In this document: positions 1-10,663 of the stretch, piece by piece
Layout: every line of letters begins with the position of its first letter
Numbering within the stretch: position 1 is the first letter of the stretch
Assembly: GCA_015178975.1 (NCBI GenBank)
Contig: WHVD01000080.1
Span: forward strand, 330,426 to 394,425
DNA from: Hysterangium stoloniferum
Lineage: Eukaryota; Basidiomycota; Agaricomycetes; Hysterangiales; Hysterangiaceae
Reading direction: 5' to 3'
DNA: 64,000 nucleotides
The notes under the pieces: model-generated
What the model was told of the DNA's origin: nothing
Database searches by the model: none
What the model saw: only the letters and a program-made list of their open reading frames with translations
Position numbers and translations under genes: made by a program

Positions 1-554
1 ACTGTCTAAGTCTAATACAGACTGAACGCGTATTGACTGCTTAGTTCAATACGGTAGAGAGAAGTAGCTATCTAAAGTAAGGTAGAGAGCTAGAATGAAT
101 AAGTAGAATTGACTGTTAAGTGCGATTCTGAACGACTGCTCGAGTGCAAAGTAGAGTAACTAGAGAGTCGAATAATAGAGTAGCGTGGATGTAGTCCACG
201 CGGGTTGAGATAAGGATTGAGTTTCAACTGGTACAGTTCGAAACTCTGATTGAGTAGATAGCTAAAGCCCGTCTGTGACGGTCGAGACGATACACCAATC
301 ACAACTTACAGGACACTAACGGGTGTCTGGGTAAGTTGTGGTTGTGGTGTAAAAGTGTCTGAGTTCTAAACTACGGGCGCTAGAATACATAAGTCTGGCA
401 TGTATGCGCCCACAAGAGTCGATGTACCGCATACATAGGTCATCGAACTAATTATAGATATATAATAAAAGAGAGAAAATAGAAATAATAAAGGGAATAT
501 AGTAAGAGCTCATCCGACTATATTTCCTGAGTGTATTTCACCATACCTCTCACA
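1..554 (-). mobile_element. LTR-C, partial (Ty3/Gypsy-type LTR cut by the window edge)
   Basis: On the minus strand this begins TGTGAGAGGTATGG at 554. It matches the LTR-C copies at 9503-31797 and 32243-33068 over its whole length. The far end (expected CTCTTCACA) lies left of the window, so no target duplication can be read. The segment holds several perfect or near-perfect stem-loops and no reading frame worth calling. Confidence 0.8.
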
Positions 555-677
555 TACGGGTCCAGACTATATTTCAATTATTATTTCAATTTTCTCTCTA
601 TTTTATCATACACATATATTAGATCAATGATCTATGTAATCCTATGGTACATAGACTCTTGTGGGTGCATACACACT
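555..677 (+). mobile_element. Diverged LTR-C-like fragment in plus orientation
   Basis: This A/T-rich stretch resembles the sense strand of LTR-C around the segment ending in ACTCTTGTGGGTGCATACACAC, with many substitutions. It is the old flank into which G1 inserted; the expected left target duplication of G1 is ACACT at 673-677. The matching right copy is not in the window. Confidence 0.5.
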
Positions 678-1321
678 TGTGAAGGGTATGCATATATGCA
701 TGATTGGACAGTGGAATAATATGCATATTATAGTACTTTATTATCTAGTTTCTATTCCTTTTCTTTAATTCTCTATAGCCTTCGAGCATACCCGTATTTC
801 TTAGTTCAAAGTCTTGTGTATACCTATGGGTGCTCTCGGCGCCAAAAGACAGACACCTTTTACCCAGCAGACACCACCTCGTAATGACCCAGACGTCGAA
901 TAGCGAGAGGTGTCAAGGGTAACATCTCAGCTACTTATAAAAGTAGCAACTTCTTGCGTACTAATAATCTTTGGACTTGAACCGCGAAGGTTGAGTCCCA
1001 CTCTCAAGTCTTTGCGCTCGTCGACACTCTAGTTGATTCATGCTGCTACATATATCTCTACCTTTGATATTCAGTCTTTCGCTGATTATCTTTCTTACTT
1101 CTAGCTACAAGTTGTACCATAAAGGTCAACTCTTCTTTTCTTCGGTCCTTATCATCATGAGCAACTGTACAGTTGCTCTTGTGACGTGTAGTGCATCTTT
1201 TACTAGTACTATCAGTCTAGTAAGCTACAGTATTGTACAGAACGGTCAATACTTAATAATAGTAGTTGAATAAATACTATTCTTCGTACATTGAGCGGTC
1301 AGAATCTATCGACTCTTCACA
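678..1321 (+). mobile_element. G1 5' LTR (LTR-D, Ty3/Gypsy)
   Basis: The 644-bp LTR starts TGTGAAGGGTATGC and ends CTCTTCACA. It matches the LTRs of G2 and G4 and the solo copies at 3298 and 40204. It contains a chain of stem-loops, including the perfect palindrome GAGCAACTGTACAGTTGCTC at 1159-1178. G1's 3' LTR is absent because the element breaks off at 32242. Confidence 0.88.
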
Positions 1322-1322
1322 G

Positions 1323-1338
1323 TGGTGATCTGGGCCGG
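1323..1338 (+). other. G1 primer binding site
   Basis: TGGTGATCTGGGCCGG lies one base after the LTR end. It would pair with a tRNA 3' end finishing in GATCACCA. The same site follows the LTRs of G2, G3 and G4. I cannot say which tRNA this is. Confidence 0.6.
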
Positions 1339-1398
1339 ACCGTTCTTTTCCTACGAAGAAAGATCTTATTACTGGACTACTAAAACACGAACACGTGA

Positions 1399-4300
1399 AT
1401 GACTATGGGCAAGAACCAAACACCTAGGTCTTCATCAGCTCCGAGTAGCTCCATGCCTCGTCAAAAATCCGCTAATTTGGAACCACCCTGTAACGTCACT
1501 TTGAGGAAGTCTTCGTTGACTCTCCAAGGATCAACTCCTCTGGAGGATCCTTCCGGAGTAGTAGTGGAATTGTCAACGAACATTCCACCCGACCCACCTA
1601 AAGAACACTCGTCACCCGGGCAGTTGAACGCCCCTGGAGTCAATGTTGAGCCTGGTCGAGCACCCACGCCCATTCTCAAGTTCCCTCTGAGACAGGTTAT
1701 TCTCAAGCAGTTCCTCGGAGGTCATATGATTTATGCTCAGCCCATCGACTTACAATGGGATATGTACTACACCGATCGAATCTCTGAGGATCTGGTTACT
1801 CCCTTTGTAGAGGAGTACAATACAGATTATCCCATTTTACCAGTGACTGTAGCAGTTTGGTTAGGTCGTTACCAGGCGATCTTATCGGCATGAGATTTAT
1901 TCACGCAACCAGGGAACCTTGAGGACTTGACCCGATCGATTCCCGAATGGTCAAACGAGGTGACTACCGCTATGGAAGGAGGAAGAAGGATTCTCAAGCG
2001 GGAGGTGTTTTCTCTATTCCTTGAAGCACTTTGTACGCATGATGATGCGTTGCAGATCCTGCACGTCCTGCTCGGCGGAGATCATGTTGTGCCTAAGGTT
2101 GACTACCAGTACATGTACATCCGCATGTTGGAGGAGTCTCTCAATGGAGTCACGCCAAATCTGCCATTTGCATACTTCACTTTAAGGGGTCGGCTGAAGT
2201 GAAATCAAAGAAGACTCGATAAGATGGTTTTAGAGGTACTCCTCCCCTATAATGACTCGATTCAGGTCCCCGATTCACCTATCTCTATGACTAATTCGTT
2301 CGTTCGCAACCTAAATGGGTCTCCAGATACTCGTTTCCTATGTTCTCTCAACCATCCTGTGATATTGGAGGACTTTCCGCTGGACTTGAGGATGCAGGTG
2401 ATAGAATGCCTTCAAGAAAAGAGGATTGAGGTCTGTGCTCCCTTTCATCAACCTCAGCCGTGTTGACTCCTGAACACAATGGAGATCGAGAGACAAATCG
2501 CGATGGAACCCAGTCCCACGCCTTTTCAGGGAGATCCTCGCTCTCACGTTGCATTTGAGGGAGTTTCCAACAGCCCTAATGTTGGGAATGAGGTGACCAC
2601 TGTCAGAAACCGATCGGTTGCTAGCAAGGGTCGACGTCCTTTTCTACAGCGTTTACTGAGGGTATAGCTGGCCCAGTCGCTGGTTGAGGATCGCTGAACC
2701 CAGACAGTCCCCGCCATTCTCTGCCGATCACTTCGAATCCCTTCTTGCCATCAGGAGGACCCCCTAGTGATTCATCCGGGAGTTTGAATACTTCAGACTG
2801 AGGAGGGAACTCGGGACGTGGGGAGTGCCACAATGGAGTGCCTAATACCCCTTTTCGAACTCCGATGCGGTCTCAAGCTAGCGTGCTTATTGATGACTTA
2901 CCTAAGGACAAGAAGATCACTCGTAACACCAATGACCTCAAGATCAAATGGTCTGACCTCCCCGAATATGATGGAGCCCAATCCAAGGCCTTGGATTATA
3001 TCATGGACATCATGAGTCTTGCGGAGATATCAGACTCTTTGAGTGTGATGTTAGGAGTTGCTCTGCCAAGATGACTCACAGGAAACACTAAGGTCTGGTG
3101 GAGCACCCTAGACCATGAGCATCATACTGAATTCAGTCAATCTCATGGGTCATTTCTCTGGGGCATTGTGGAAGGATTGCTTGGAACTCGCTGGCGTGAA
3201 TCCTTGGCCTTAGAATGGGAAGCCATGAAATTTCGACAAGCTGGTCACAATCGCGAGACACCCATCCACTATATCCAGCGGAGAGTTAAACTCTATCTGT
3301 AAAGGGTATGCATATATGCATACCTGGACTAAGGAATAATAACCGGATTATAGTACTTTATTATTTACCTTTTATTTTCTTTCTTTATATTCTTTCTATA
3401 TTTTGAGCATACCTTGATTTGTAGTTCGAAGCTTTGTGTATACGTATGGGCGCCCTCGGTGCCAAAAGATAGACAACTTTTTACCCAGCAGACACCACTT
3501 CGTAACGACTCAGACGTCGAATAACGAGAGGTGTCAAGGGTAGTATCTCAGCTACCTTAAAGGTAGCATTCTCTAGTCTACTAATAGCCTTTTGAACTCA
3601 AACCGCTAAGGTCGAGTTCCGGTTTCAAGACTTTGCACTCGTCGACACCGTAGTCGACTCACGCTACTAATACTCTATCCTAGACACTCAGTCTTTAGCT
3701 GAGTATCTTTCTTATTTCTAGCTACTAAGTTGTACCGTAAAAGGTCAACTCGTTATCTTACTGTTCTAAGCCGTCGCGAGCAACTATACAGTTGCTCTTG
3801 AGGCGTGCAGTGCGTTCTTATACTAGTACTAACAGTCTAGTAGTCTATAGTATTGTACTGACGGTCAATACTCTCTAATAGTAGTTGAATAAACACTATT
3901 CTTCGTATATAGAGCGGTCAGAACCCACCACTCTTCACACTATCATTTCCTGTACGGGTTCCACCAGGACAGAGGAGATGAGACACGCAGACTCATTCTC
4001 ATGCTGCCTACAGAATGGCTCTACCTTCTTCAAGGACAACCCATCGACGATATCATGAGTTTGCAGACTTATGCTAATAACCTGAAAGAAGCTATGATTA
4101 ACACTTGGGTCCAAACACACTGGGAACATTACAGGTTCCAGAAACCGTGCGTAATGTTATCAGAGGGTCAGGAAGTGGATTTTAGAGTCACCGACGACTT
4201 CTCTTCACCTAACCATGTTCTCGTTAGTGAGACTAACGAGAGAGGCTCGACGAGAAGGACCGTCCCTGACATCGCTAATCCAACGCAGGGAAAGCGTCAC

Positions 4301-4966
4301 GGAAAAATGTTCTTCGAGAGGAGTAACAAGAAGAGCTCGGTCAAACCCACCAAGGAATGTTGGATATGTGGAAGTCCGGAGCATTTCAAGATAGATTGCC
4401 CCCATGCTGGCAAAATGTCTCATTATGTCTCTATCAACAAATGCTCCACACAGGATATGTCGGAGGAAGCTGAGGAGCAAAGGTTATATGAAGCGGTTCA
4501 TGGACTATCTATACAAGGACAAGTAAATAGCTCTGATGACGAATTGACTTTTGTTTCCATTTATGCACCCCGAGTCGGAGACAAATTAGTAAGGGAGGAA
4601 AATTGAACGACTAGTGAAGCTCTTCCGTCTGAAGTTTATGTATCCATACTTGCCACAGATTTCTTCAAAAAGGGAGACCGGTTGAGTGCTCATCAGCAGG
4701 ACCTTGAAGGCCTGACCGAGAAGTACCGTCAGACTGGAGATTCTCATGAACAAATCAGCTCGAACTCGCTCTGTTCGCCTGGAGCTGATGTTGACACATT
4801 CCCGTTTGATCCAGGAAACCCCCCCGACTTACTACCGTATGAGGACTCGGATTCGGAGGACAGCGGCAATGATCCGGTATTGGATTCCCCTTCAAAGCAT
4901 ATTCCTTGTCGAAGTGAGTGCAGGAACGTAAGCTTGTCCCTGCGCAAGGAAAGTAAGAGGCCTAGA
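1399..4966 (+). pseudogene. G1 Gag, broken (Ty3/Gypsy)
   Basis: Gag starts at a Met-Thr-Met-Gly-Lys context equivalent to the start in G2, G3 and G4. A roughly 400-residue N-terminal region of unknown fold precedes the capsid-like part and a CCHC zinc knuckle (C-W-I-C, H, C) near 4360-4400, which would bind the RNA genome. The frame is destroyed by TGA stops at 1891, 2200, 2464, 2685, 3071 and 4604, most of them CGA in at least one sister copy. A one-base deletion near 2635 shifts the frame. A solo LTR-D (3298-3939) interrupts it, and the TRIM-1 array then cuts the Gag/protease linker. Confidence 0.85.
3298..3939 (+). mobile_element. Solo LTR-D inside G1 gag
   Basis: This 642-bp LTR runs from TGTAAAGGG to CTCTTCACA, with target duplication CTATC at 3293-3297 and 3940-3944. 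Removing it and one CTATC restores the gag sequence seen in G2. Positions 3305-3324 form the perfect 20-bp palindrome GGTATGCATATATGCATACC. The second base pair of the terminus is A (TGTAAA) instead of G (TGTGAA). Confidence 0.92.
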
Positions 4967-4988
4967 TGTTAAAGGCATAGAAAAGAAT

Positions 4989-5063
4989 TGACCCAGCCTG
5001 GGATTGAACCAAGGACCTCCTGGCTTTATATGCAGGTGCTCTTAACCACTGAGCTACTGGACC
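4989..5063 (-). tRNA. tRNA-like sequence in TRIM-1 LTR, copy 1
   Basis: All acceptor, D-arm and T-arm pairs form (a few G-T). The A box (TAGCTCAGTGG) and B box (GGTTCAATCC) are intact. The anticodon arm is imperfect, with one surplus C; the base after U33 suggests an AUA anticodon, but this is uncertain. A TTTT terminator follows 6 nt downstream, still inside the LTR. It is probably a domesticated Pol III module, not a translation tRNA. Confidence 0.7.
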
Positions 5064-5306
5064 TATAATCTAGTATTATATGATGGATTATATATACATA
5101 TATATAAGGACTTGTGATGCCAACTTGTGCTCTTATAACAGCTTATATAACTGATGGCAAGCCTGGGTCTTATAACAGTCTATCACATATAGATATTGTA
5201 TTTTCCCATTTCTAACACTTCCCCTGAAATCAATATCTAGTCTATACCCTACGCAGCAGATGAAGCTGAACGGGGCCCATAACCTGTTAAAGGCATAGAA
5301 AAGAAT

Positions 5307-5381
5307 TGACCCAGCCTGGGATTGAACCAAGGACCTCCTGGCTTTATATGCAGGTGCTCTTAACCACTGAGCTACTGGACC
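5307..5381 (-). tRNA. tRNA-like sequence in TRIM-1 LTR, copy 2
   Basis: Same cloverleaf, boxes and offset (LTR base 22-96) as copy 1. It is part of the second LTR of the array. Confidence 0.7.
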
Positions 5382-5624
5382 TATAGTCTAGTATTATATG
5401 ATGGATTATATATACATATATACAAGGACTTATGATGCCAACTTGTGCTCTTATAACAGTTTATATAACTGATGGCAAGCCTGGGTCTTATAACAGTCTG
5501 TCACATATAGATATTGTATTTTCCCATTTCTAACACTTCCCCTGAAATCAATATCTAGTCTATACCCTACGCAGCAGATGAAGCTGAACGGGGCCCATAA
5601 CCTGTTAAAGGCATAGAAAAGAAT

Positions 5625-5699
5625 TGACCCAGCCTGGGATTGAACCAAGGACCTCCTGGCTTTATATGCAGGTGCTCTTAACCACTGAGCTACTGGACC
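5625..5699 (-). tRNA. tRNA-like sequence in TRIM-1 LTR, copy 3
   Basis: Third LTR of the array; the cloverleaf part appears identical to copy 2. Confidence 0.7.
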
Positions 5700-5942
5700 T
5701 ATAGTCTAGTATTATATGATGGATTATATATACACATATATAAGGACTTATGTTGCCAACTTGTGCTCTTATAACAGTTTATATAACTGATGGCAAGCCT
5801 GGGTCTTATAACAGTCTGTCACATATAGATATTGTATTTTCCCATTTCTAACACTTCCCCTGAAATCAATATCTAGTCTATACCCTACGCAGCAGATGAA
5901 GCTGAACGGGGCCCATAACCTGTTAAAGGCATAGAAAAGAAT

Positions 5943-6017
5943 TGACCCAGCCTGGGATTGAACCAAGGACCTCCTGGCTTTATATGCAGGTGCTCTTAAC
6001 CACTGAGCTACTGGACC
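5943..6017 (-). tRNA. tRNA-like sequence in TRIM-1 LTR, copy 4
   Basis: Fourth LTR of the array; A and B boxes unchanged. Confidence 0.7.
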
Positions 6018-6260
6018 TATAGTCTAGTATTATATGATGGATTATATATACACATATATAAGGACTTATGTTGCCAACTTGTGCTCTTATAACAGTTTAT
6101 ATAACTGATGGCAAACCTGGGTCTTATAACAGTCTGTCATATATAGATATTGTATTTTCCCATTTCTAACACTTCCCCTGAAATCAATATCTAGTCTATA
6201 CCCTATGCAGCAGATGAAGCTGAACGGGGCCCATAACCTGTTAAAGGCATAGAAAAGAAT

Positions 6261-6335
6261 TGACCCAGCCTGGGATTGAACCAAGGACCTCCTGGCTTTA
6301 TATGCAGGTGCTCTTAACCACTGAGCTACTGGACC
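6261..6335 (-). tRNA. tRNA-like sequence in TRIM-1 LTR, copy 5
   Basis: Fifth LTR of the array. The LTR outside the tRNA part differs slightly from its neighbours (like copy 1), while the tRNA part is conserved. Confidence 0.7.
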
Positions 6336-6489
6336 TATAATCTAGTATTATATAATGGATTATATATACATATATATAAGGACTTGTGATGCCAACTTGT
6401 GCTCTTATAACAGCTTATATAACTGATGGCAAGCCTGGGTCTTATAACAGTCTATCACATATAGATATTTTATTTTCCCATTTCTAACA

Positions 6490-6973
6490 CTAGAATCCAA
6501 TACCCTCATCCCAGTCGACTGATGAAGGAGGATACTATGATCCTTTATTGAAAACGGGATCCCCCCAGTGGTTACTCTAGCATAGGAGTTGCAGCACTCC
6601 ATGTTTTCGGTCATGTAGGAACTCCCGATTCACCCGAACACGTTAAAGTCCGAATGGACACGGGAGCGGATCTTTCCCTTATATCAGAGGAATTCTACAA
6701 GGGGCTGCAGGGCATATATAAGTTGAAACAAGGACTCAAGTTACCTCTAATCCAGCTCACGGGTAACGCTAAGGTTATTGGATATGTTAATATTCCTATT
6801 TACCTGGAGGATGACAGTGGAAAGTTACTGAAGTTCACGGCGGAAACTTATGTCATTAGAGGAATGACGGTGCCAATTCTTTTAGGAGAAGACTTCCATA
6901 TTACCATATTAATTATGAAATTGGTACTCTAAGAGATCAGCCGTTGGGATCTAGACTTATTCTCCCAGGATGA
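6490..6973 (+). pseudogene. G1 aspartic protease region, broken
   Basis: Continuation of G1 after the TRIM-1 array. The retropepsin motif M-D-T-G-A-D-L-S-L-I-S is intact near 6654-6690 and the flap/end motif I-L-L-G-E-D-F lies near 6875-6895. A short duplication of CATATTA around 6896-6912, absent from G2, shifts the frame. A TGA at 6971-6973 separates this part from the reverse transcriptase region; G3 has an arginine codon there. Confidence 0.85.
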
Positions 6974-7015
6974 CAGGGTTTTATTCCAGCCAGTTCTTCT
7001 AAGGAACCTCAACCT

Positions 7016-9502
7016 TTGACTTTCACTGTCAATAAGGCCCCTTTCGGGAAGCATGAGAAGGAGCAACCCAAGCTCACCTCTCTCCCTGATAAAGGCGTGC
7101 GTACTGAAAGAGTTGCGCGAGCCTTGGAGGATTGCACTATCGATCCAGAGTCAGCCAGACTAGTGCCCATTTTTGTTGAAGATCTAAAGGGCGAGGAGTG
7201 GATTGTTGAAGGAATTGTATTGCAAAACAAGGACGGTTCCATATTAGCCACACCAATCACGGCAATTTCAAGGAATAGTGCGGCAGTACCCTTAGCCAAT
7301 CCATCGCTAACCCCTAAGACTATCCGACGAGGGGAGAAAATAGGGATAATTCATGACCCTGCTCATTGGGCTCACAAGCCCAGGTCACTTGAGGAGAAAG
7401 GTTTAATGGCAGCAGGCGCGACCAAGATCGCACACCTTATCGAAAGTCTCTCTCAACTTGAGGAGGACCGTCAATTCACCTCAGAGAGGCCTAAGCCACC
7501 TGTTGAACCAGAGATTGCGGATGATTTCGAACCGCCTGGTCCTAAGACGGCTGTGGTGGCTAATAATGAGAAATTTGCCTCAGAGGATCTTCACAAGCTA
7601 GTCAACTTGGGACCAGATATACCAACGGAGGTCCTGCCACGTCTCAGATCAGTTTTGACTGAGAACGTTAAGGCTTTTGGAGTCAGCGGACGGTTAGGGC
7701 ACGTGGAATGTAGAGTCCCTGTCCCCTTGAAAGAGGGTGCCCAACCCATATCCATGCCTATGTTCCCTTCATCCCCTGCCAATAGGAGAGTTATAGACGA
7801 GCAAATGGATACCTGGTTCAAAGAGGGTGTCATTGAGCCATCTAAAAGCCCCTGGGGGGTGCCAGCCTTTGTAGTATATCACAATGGTAAACCGCGGGTG
7901 GTCATCGACTATCGGAAACTTAATCATCTCACTGTTCCAGATGAATTCCCTTTACCACGTCAATTGGAGATCATGCAGGCGCTGTCGGGATCAAATGTTC
8001 TTTCTTCTTTCGACGCGCTAGCTGGGTTTACTCAATTAGAAATGTTGGAGGACAATAAGCCTAAAACAGCCTTCAGATCTCATAGAGGGCTGTGGCAATT
8101 TAAAAGGATGCCGTTCGGGCTCAGAAACGGCCCCTCCACATTTCAGCGCGTCATGCAAACAGTTTTAGCACCCTACTTGTGGATTTTTTGTTTAGTCTAC
8201 ATCGATGACATAGTCATATTCTCTAAGAACTGGGATGATCATTTGCTTCACCTGAATCAGGTGCTTGGCGCTATCGCTTTGGCTGGTATCACTCTCTCTC
8301 CCAAGAAATGTTTTATCAGATATAATTTGATCTTGTTGTTGGGTCATAAAGTATCCAGGTTGGGCTTTTCGACCCATCAAGAGAAAGTTCGCGCTATATT
8401 GGAACTGGCCCCACACACTAAGGTTTCTGAACTACAACGGTTCCTTGGTATGGTCCTTTACTTTTTGGCGTATATACCATTCTATTCATGGATGGTGTCC
8501 CCTTTATTCTCGCTCCTAAAAAAGGGAACACCCTGGACGTGGACCGCTGAACATGTCCGAGCTTATGAGGATGTTAAAACCGCACTAGGATCAGCACCAG
8601 TGCTGGGACATCCAGTTAGTGGGATGCCCTATCGATTGTATACGGTCGCTTCGGATTTTGCCTTAGGTTGTTGTCTCCAACAAGTCCAGAAGATGGCTTT
8701 AGGAGACTTGATGGACACTAAAATCTATGCCCAAGCCAAGTTAGCTTTTGACCGTGTGCAGGATGTGCCATCCTTTGTTCATCGGTACAAAACCAAACAG
8801 CCCGAGATTGAGTGGTCGGATTCATGGGGACCCACTTTTGAGGCGACTGAAGTTACCATTGAACGAGTCATTGCATATTGGAGTCGCACACTGAAAAGCG
8901 CTGAACGTAACTATTCTGCCACTGAACAGGAAGCGTTAGCAGCAAAGGAGGGACTAGTCCACTTCCAGCCTTTCATTGAAGGTGAATATGTTCTACTCAT
9001 TATGGAACATGCAGCTCTGCAATGGGCTAGATCGTATGAGAACACTAATCGTCGACTAGCCGCATGGGGGGCGATATACGCTGCATTTCCAGGTCTCAAA
9101 ATTTTACATCGAGCAGGAAGAGTTCACAGTAACGTGGACCCACTGTCCAGACTCCCTCGGGTACCAGCCTTCGTGAGCCCTATTAGAGATGATTTACAAG
9201 CTATCACCTCGACCTCTCTGGACAAAAGCACTGAGGAAAAACTATGGAAGGACGAACCTGCTAAGAAGGCGGTCTTCTCGATCATAAACGATTCCATGGA
9301 ACCTTTTGGAGTAACTGAGAAGGTCCGACAGTCGGAATGGGATTTTCATAACGCAGTAAGGGACGATCAGGAGGACGAGTCTGACTTTGCACTGCGTCAT
9401 CCTCAGCTGCTAATCAGTATCGAGGAGGGATATATAAAGAAATTTCTAGAGGGATACTCGAAGGACCCAGTCTTCAGAAACCTCTACGCTCTAGATACCC
9501 CT
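7016..9502 (+). CDS. G1 pol: reverse transcriptase and RNase H (Ty3/Gypsy)
   Basis: One open frame of about 830 codons. After a linker (about 1-200) comes reverse transcriptase with Y-I-D-D near residue 395 and the primer-grip region after it. An RNase H domain follows from about residue 535, then the start of the integrase region. The RNase H motif usually read as Y-T-D-A-S is Y-T-V-A-S here, an Asp to Val change at a likely catalytic residue, so this copy is probably inactive. The first Met is only a convenience: the ancestral frame ran on from protease. A solo LTR-C interrupts it at 9503 and the frame resumes at 31798. Confidence 0.85.
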
Positions 9503-9754
9503 TGTGAAGAGTAGTGGAAGTTCTAACCATTCTATATATGAAGAATATCGACCGTTTAGGTACAACACTAAGATGTATTGACTGTCGAAGTCTAATACAG
9601 AATGAACGTGTATTGACTACTCAGTTCAATACGGTAGAAGGAAGTAGCTATCTAGAATAAGGTAGAGAGCTAAAACGAATAAGTAGAATCGACTGTCTAG
9701 TGCAATTCTGAACGACTGCTCGAGAGTAAAGTAGAGTACTAGAGAGTCGAATAA
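9503..9754 (-). mobile_element. Solo LTR-C in G1, first part (split by A1)
   Basis: On the plus strand it begins TGTGAAGAGTAGTGG, which is the 3' end of the LTR. Target duplication CCCCT is at 9498-9502 and 31798-31802. The uninterrupted site is seen in G5 near 58855. A1 landed at AATAA. Confidence 0.9.
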
Positions 9755-10103
9755 TGTTAAAACTGCCTCCACTGTCTCCAAAACCTTCTGGAACCTTCTA
9801 GAAGCTTCTAGAAGCTTCCAGCATGTTCCAGGGTATTCCCAGTTCATTTCCCATGACAGCTGTCAATCAGCTGTCACTTTGTATTCCAGCTGTCAATCAG
9901 CTGTCAGTTTCCATTCAAGCTGTCAATCAGCTGTCACTTATGACAGCTGTCAACCAGCTGTCAACCAGCTGTCACTTATGACAGCTGACAAGCCTACTGA
10001 TGTATAACATATATAAGCTTGTAGTTAGTGACCTGAATAGTAACAACTTTCCTCAGACTTGTGTGTGTCACGTGTCACAGTAAGTCACAGGTCACTTTTA
10101 ACA
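9755..10103 (+). mobile_element. A1 5' LTR (Copia-A)
   Basis: 349 bp, TGTTAAAACTGCC to CACTTTTAACA. It contains about a dozen CAGCTGTCA-type units and a TATA box TATATAAG at 10010-10017. That box sits about 90 bp before the LTR end, a plausible promoter for the genomic RNA. Confidence 0.93.
9855..9992 (+). repeat. CAGCTG/TGACA minisatellite in Copia-A LTR
   Basis: Variably spaced repeats of CAGCTGTCA, many forming the palindrome TGACAGCTGTCA. LTR lengths differ by whole units between copies (338, 349 and 365 bp; 290 bp in A4), consistent with slippage. Confidence 0.85.
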
Positions 10104-10117
10104 GGTTATGGGCCCCG
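10104..10117 (+). other. A1 primer binding site (half initiator tRNA-Met)
   Basis: GGTTATGGGCCCCG starts at the first base after the LTR. Its complement CGGGGCCCATAACC is the anticodon-stem-loop sequence of an initiator tRNA-Met, not a tRNA 3' end. Drosophila copia uses the same half-tRNA arrangement. Confidence 0.85.
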
Positions 10118-10347
10118 CGCTCTAAGCGCTCTAGTACAGTATAACGTTTTGCAAACTTGCTTCTTTTGAGTAAGTTTCAGCCTATACTTTTATATTCCCC
10201 TGCCTGGCCCAGCCTTATTGCTGTTGCTAGTAGGGAGGAACTTGTACGCCACTAAGGCTGAGTTTCCCTCGAGACTACCGTCTGGACCTCGAGTTAAATA
10301 CCTTTTTTTTCTGAACTTCTTTGCGAGTTTGCTCTGTGTATACTACA

Positions 10348-10663
10348 ATGTCATCTTCCATCCCCCAATTCCCTAAACTCAACTCTCATAACTACAACAC
10401 CTGGTCTGGTGAGATGCAGGCTTGGCTTCGTGCCCAGGGTGTCTGGTGCATTGTTGAGGCCACCTCCATTGCACCTGCACTATCCTCATCTCCCACAGAG
10501 GCTCAGCAAACTGCATTTGATGCTTGGGCTCTCAAGTTAGACAAAGCAGCAGGTTGGATGTACTTGAGTGTTGAGGATGATCAAAAGATTCATCTTAAAG
10601 GGATTGAGGGTGATCCGGTCAAGATGTGGACCAGTCTGTGTGATGTACACTTGCAGAAGCGCC
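10348..10663 (+). pseudogene. A1 Gag, N-terminal fragment
   Basis: It encodes the first ~105 residues of the Copia-A Gag (start M-S-S-S-I-P-Q, then the N-Y-x-x-W motif of copia-type Gag polyproteins). It is almost identical to A3. An upstream in-frame Met at 10321 exists, but the M-S-S-S start lies at the same place in A3 and A5. The frame ends at the TRIM-1 insertion. Confidence 0.9.

Larger units (their letters stand above)
4967..6489 (-). mobile_element. TRIM-1 tandem array: five LTRs, four interiors
   Basis: Period is exactly 318 bp. LTRs are at 4967-5217, 5285-5535, 5603-5853, 5921-6171 and 6239-6489 (251 bp each, TGTTAGAAATGG to CTTTAACA on the minus strand). The 67-bp interiors lie between them. 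Each interior has a primer site GGTTATGGGCCCCG next to one LTR and a purine tract CAGGGGAAG next to the other, so it is a complete miniature LTR retrotransposon lacking all protein. Target duplication CTAGA flanks the whole array (4962-4966 and 6490-6494). The uninterrupted site is present in G2 near 50036. One integration, then LTR-LTR unequal exchange or integration of a multimer, explains it. Confidence 0.93.

Noticed and set aside
4967..6489. A cluster of five ordinary tRNA genes
   Set aside because: The tRNA-like units are part of 251-bp LTRs with TG...CA ends, primer sites and a single target duplication, and their anticodon arm is imperfect. They are kept as tRNA-like parts of TRIM-1.
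9855..9992. CRISPR-like array from the regularly repeated CAGCTGTCA units
   Set aside because: Spacing is 11-30 bp and irregular, there are no unique spacers of constant length, and the context is a eukaryotic LTR.
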